Source: Lachnospiraceae bacterium (GTDB lineage: Bacteria; Bacillota; Clostridia; Lachnospirales; Lachnospiraceae). From it: a DNA stretch of 5,349 nucleotides. Position 1 is the first letter of the stretch; every line of letters starts with the position of its first letter. Location: positions 1 through 5,349 of the forward strand of contig JAJQIE010000063.1 of the NCBI GenBank assembly GCA_021199395.1. Direction: 5' to 3'. The notes under the pieces were generated by a model. It was given only the letters and a program-made list of their open reading frames with translations. It did no database searches and was not told where the DNA came from. The translations under genes and the position numbers were made by a program. This document shows positions 5,070-5,349 of this stretch, piece after piece.

Positions 5070-5349
5070 AGTACAGGATCTGAAAGTGAACTACGGCGGC
5101 ATCGAAGCTGTAAAGGGAATCAGCTTTGAGGTGCCCGAGAACAGCATCGTCACGCTGATCGGCGCAAACGGCGCGGGCAAATCCACCACGCTGCGCTCCA
5201 TCGTATCGCTGGAAAAACCGGCTTCCGGTACGATCACCTTCAACGGTGAAAATATTACCGGACAGGATACAGACGTCATCGTATCGAAGGGAATCACACT
5301 GGTGCCGGAGGGTCGCAAGATTTTCCCGGATCTGACAGTGCTGGAAAAT
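5062..5349 (+). CDS. livF: Branched-chain amino acid ABC transporter ATP-binding protein LivF, 3' truncated by window edge
   Basis: The first 96 codons are visible and the frame is open to the window end. ATG at 5062 overlaps the livG stop by eight bases. GGGGGTGA at 5048-5055, six bases upstream, matches the anti-Shine-Dalgarno partner at all but one position. Visible motifs are the N-terminal LKVQDLKVNYGGIEAVKGI (2-20), Walker A GANGAGKST (34-42) and VPEGRKIFPDLTVLEN (81-96). In this last motif Glu83 stands where other ABC ATPases have the Q-loop glutamine, a known LivF feature that separates it from LivG. It would be the second nucleotide-binding subunit of the transporter. The signature and Walker B motifs lie beyond the window. 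Confidence 0.95.
   Translation, partial: MLKVQDLKVNYGGIEAVKGISFEVPENSIVTLIGANGAGKSTTLRSIVSLEKPASGTITFNGENITGQDTDVIVSKGITLVPEGRKIFPDLTVLEN

Noticed and set aside
5302..5349. Glu in place of the Q-loop Gln in LivF
   Set aside because: VPEGR is the normal LivF sequence at this position, so it is a family hallmark and not a defect.
1..5349. CRISPR arrays, tRNA or rRNA genes, insertion-sequence ends, toxin-antitoxin or defence genes
   Set aside because: I saw no spaced direct repeats, RNA-gene signatures, transposase motifs or defence-type proteins on either strand.

Overview
The window holds most of a branched-chain amino acid (LIV-type, HAAT family) ABC transporter operon on the + strand, preceded by the 3' end of an unrelated membrane-anchored protein gene. 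Base composition is near or slightly above 50% G+C by eye. Shine-Dalgarno sites are strong and purine-rich, the binding protein resembles those of clostridia, and the inter-gene spacing is tight. Together these suggest a Gram-positive Clostridia member, probably Lachnospiraceae-like. This is inference from style and not a taxonomic identification.

Layout. 1-687: the end of a gene that starts before the window. It encodes one N-terminal membrane anchor and an extracellular domain resembling a solute-binding protein, interrupted by a very acidic tract. 680-772: a possible 30-codon ORF overlapping that stop. 742-770: a good sigma-A-type promoter, followed by a leader with a GC-rich stem-loop at its 5' end. 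840-2000: livJ, the binding protein. 2001-2254: a 254-base gap without a convincing gene but containing five successive inverted repeats. One of these coincides with a 12/15 match to the CodY operator consensus. 2255-3139 livH, 3154-4230 livM, 4227-5069 livG and 5062-5349 livF (cut by the window end) follow with gaps or overlaps of 14, -4 and -8 bases.

How it works together: LivJ captures the ligand outside the cell, LivH and LivM form the membrane channel, and LivG and LivF are the two ATPases. Promoter and gene order indicate one transcript starting near 777. The structured gap after livJ is a plausible device for making more binding protein than membrane complex. The two possible CodY sites would fit a regulator that senses the transporter's own substrates, but both are sequence-match inferences.

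The window is mostly a conventional transport operon, and I see no evidence of a new biological system. The points most worth checking are the hairpin array with its CodY-like core, the absence of a lipobox in LivJ, the insertion of about 24 residues in LivG, and the acidic insert in the upstream protein.
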